NCBI GenBank assembly: GCA_030627145.1
Contig: DAOUSQ010000086.1
Span: 1 to 5,320 of the forward strand
DNA: 5,320 nt
Reading direction: 5' to 3'
Source of the DNA: Syntrophomonadaceae bacterium
GTDB taxonomy: Bacteria > Bacillota_B > Syntrophomonadia > Syntrophomonadales > Syntrophomonadaceae
Shown: piece by piece, positions 4,700 through 5,320 of the stretch
Layout of the letters: the number at the start of each line of letters is the position of its first letter
How positions within the stretch are numbered: the first letter of the stretch is position 1
Notes under the pieces: generated by a model
What the model saw: only the letters and a program-made list of their open reading frames with translations
Told to the model about the DNA's origin: nothing
Database searches by the model: none
Made by a program: the position numbers and the translations under genes

Positions 4700-5320
4700 T
4701 CAGGCCGAGTATCTAATTGCTCTTTGAAAAAGTGCATAAGAAATCACTCCCTTCTTCAGGAATGACTTTAGGTGTTCTGCTGATTTAGGAAATGGACCTG
4801 TGCAAAGCAATGTTTGTTGAATGCGCTCAAATACAGGTAACCATTTGTCCTTGCGTCTAAATCGAAACTTGATCTGCCTGGCATGCCGAATCATCATGGC
4901 AGCCATTGTGATCAAGTTTTGTATAACGGTTTTGATGCGACTTCTTTGCGTTTTTTTCCTTAGTGGTACTAGCGTATTGGGTAACTGAACCGTCATTTGT
5001 CCTAAAATGCGAAGAATGTTGTAAGCCATCAATCCCATATGCAGGATCAGGTTATTGGTAGCAAACTTGTGCCACTCGGCAAGCGCTCTAAGTCCAGATC
5101 AGTCTTGATTTCGCTATGGAACTGTTCACAGGTACCATGGTCATGATACAGACGGATGATGTCTTCTTCCTTATCATGCAGAGACGTCCAGCAGTTTTCA
5201 AGCTCAATATCAGGCACCAATAGGCCTTGCCCATTGGCAAGAACAGTTCTTTTTACTACCCTGAAAACAGTACGGACATCTTTTCCCATGCCGCTGGGTT
5301 TTCTAAAAATACTTCCAGTA
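4700..5320 (-). pseudogene. IS1380-family transposase, C-terminal part, frameshifted
   Basis: The reading enters from the window edge at 5320 and runs without a stop to about 5071, so the N-terminus is outside. It contains a DDE-transposase motif: Tyr and His before G-T-C-E-Q-F-H-S-E-I-K, which fits the Y-(2)-R-(3)-E-(6)-K signature with His in place of Arg and includes the last catalytic Glu. L-E-R-L-P-S-G follows. The frame then stops at 5047-5049. Removing the two bases at about 5069-5070 rejoins it to K-F-A-T-N-N-L-I-L-H-M-G-L-M-A-Y-N-I-L-R-I-L-G-Q, the expected continuation, which runs to TGA 4700-4702. This is therefore most likely one gene split by a +2 (or -1) shift, and probably inactive. 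No slippery heptamer is visible at the junction. IS4-related families are an alternative to IS1380, but the D-H-G-T-x-E-Q-F-H-S-E block favours IS1380. Confidence 0.82.

Larger units (their letters stand above)
4570..5320 (-). mobile_element. IS1380-like insertion sequence, one side only
   Basis: The transposase on the minus strand identifies the element; its 5' part and far end lie beyond the window. The near end is not certain. CCTGAATCCGTGA at 4570-4582 is offered as a possible terminal inverted repeat because it begins with CC, as IS1380-family ends tend to, and lies about 120 bp beyond the transposase stop. Without the other end it cannot be confirmed. By eye the base composition of 4700-5320 is more GC-rich than the flanking host DNA, in keeping with a mobile origin. 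Confidence 0.55.

Overview
The window looks like chromosomal DNA of a low-GC, endospore-forming, anaerobic Firmicute of the Clostridia type. Three things point there: a BofA sporulation gene beside a DUF2508 (YaaL-like) gene, strong purine-rich Shine-Dalgarno sites before most genes, and a four-subunit ferredoxin-dependent 2-oxoacid oxidoreductase. The genus cannot be named from the sequence.

Layout. (1) Bases 1-25 read as the last codons of recR, followed by a DUF2508 gene (99-359) and bofA (395-661), then a terminator (684-705). This is the classic recR-yaaL-bofA order. A sigma-E-like promoter motif sits just after the recR stop. (2) Bases 706-1025 are an AT-rich intergenic region. It holds an 18-bp tandem duplication, other short direct and inverted repeats, and a good sigma-A-type promoter (TTGACG / TATACT) whose -35 box overlaps a perfect 9-bp inverted repeat. 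(3) Bases 1026-4469 are a five-gene operon: a P-loop NTPase of unknown role, then the alpha, beta, gamma and delta (2x[4Fe-4S] ferredoxin) subunits of a 2-oxoacid:ferredoxin oxidoreductase (Vor/Por/Kor type). A strong intrinsic terminator closes it (4475-4522). (4) Bases 4700-5320 carry, on the minus strand, the C-terminal part of an IS1380-like transposase. It is broken by a frameshift near 5068-5070 and its N-terminus lies beyond the window.

How the genes work together. The alpha and beta subunits supply the thiamine-diphosphate site that decarboxylates a 2-oxoacid. The gamma subunit completes the CoA-dependent catalytic complex. The delta subunit passes electrons from the beta-subunit cluster to an external ferredoxin. 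Beta-gamma and gamma-delta overlap by 1 and 8 nt, which suggests translational coupling. The leading NTPase shares the promoter but is separated from alpha by a 10-bp hairpin. It is the least understood part of the window: it is no standard subunit, and is best viewed as a possible maturation, assembly or regulatory partner. The substrate of the oxidoreductase (branched-chain 2-oxoacid, pyruvate, 2-oxoglutarate or other) cannot be settled from sequence alone.
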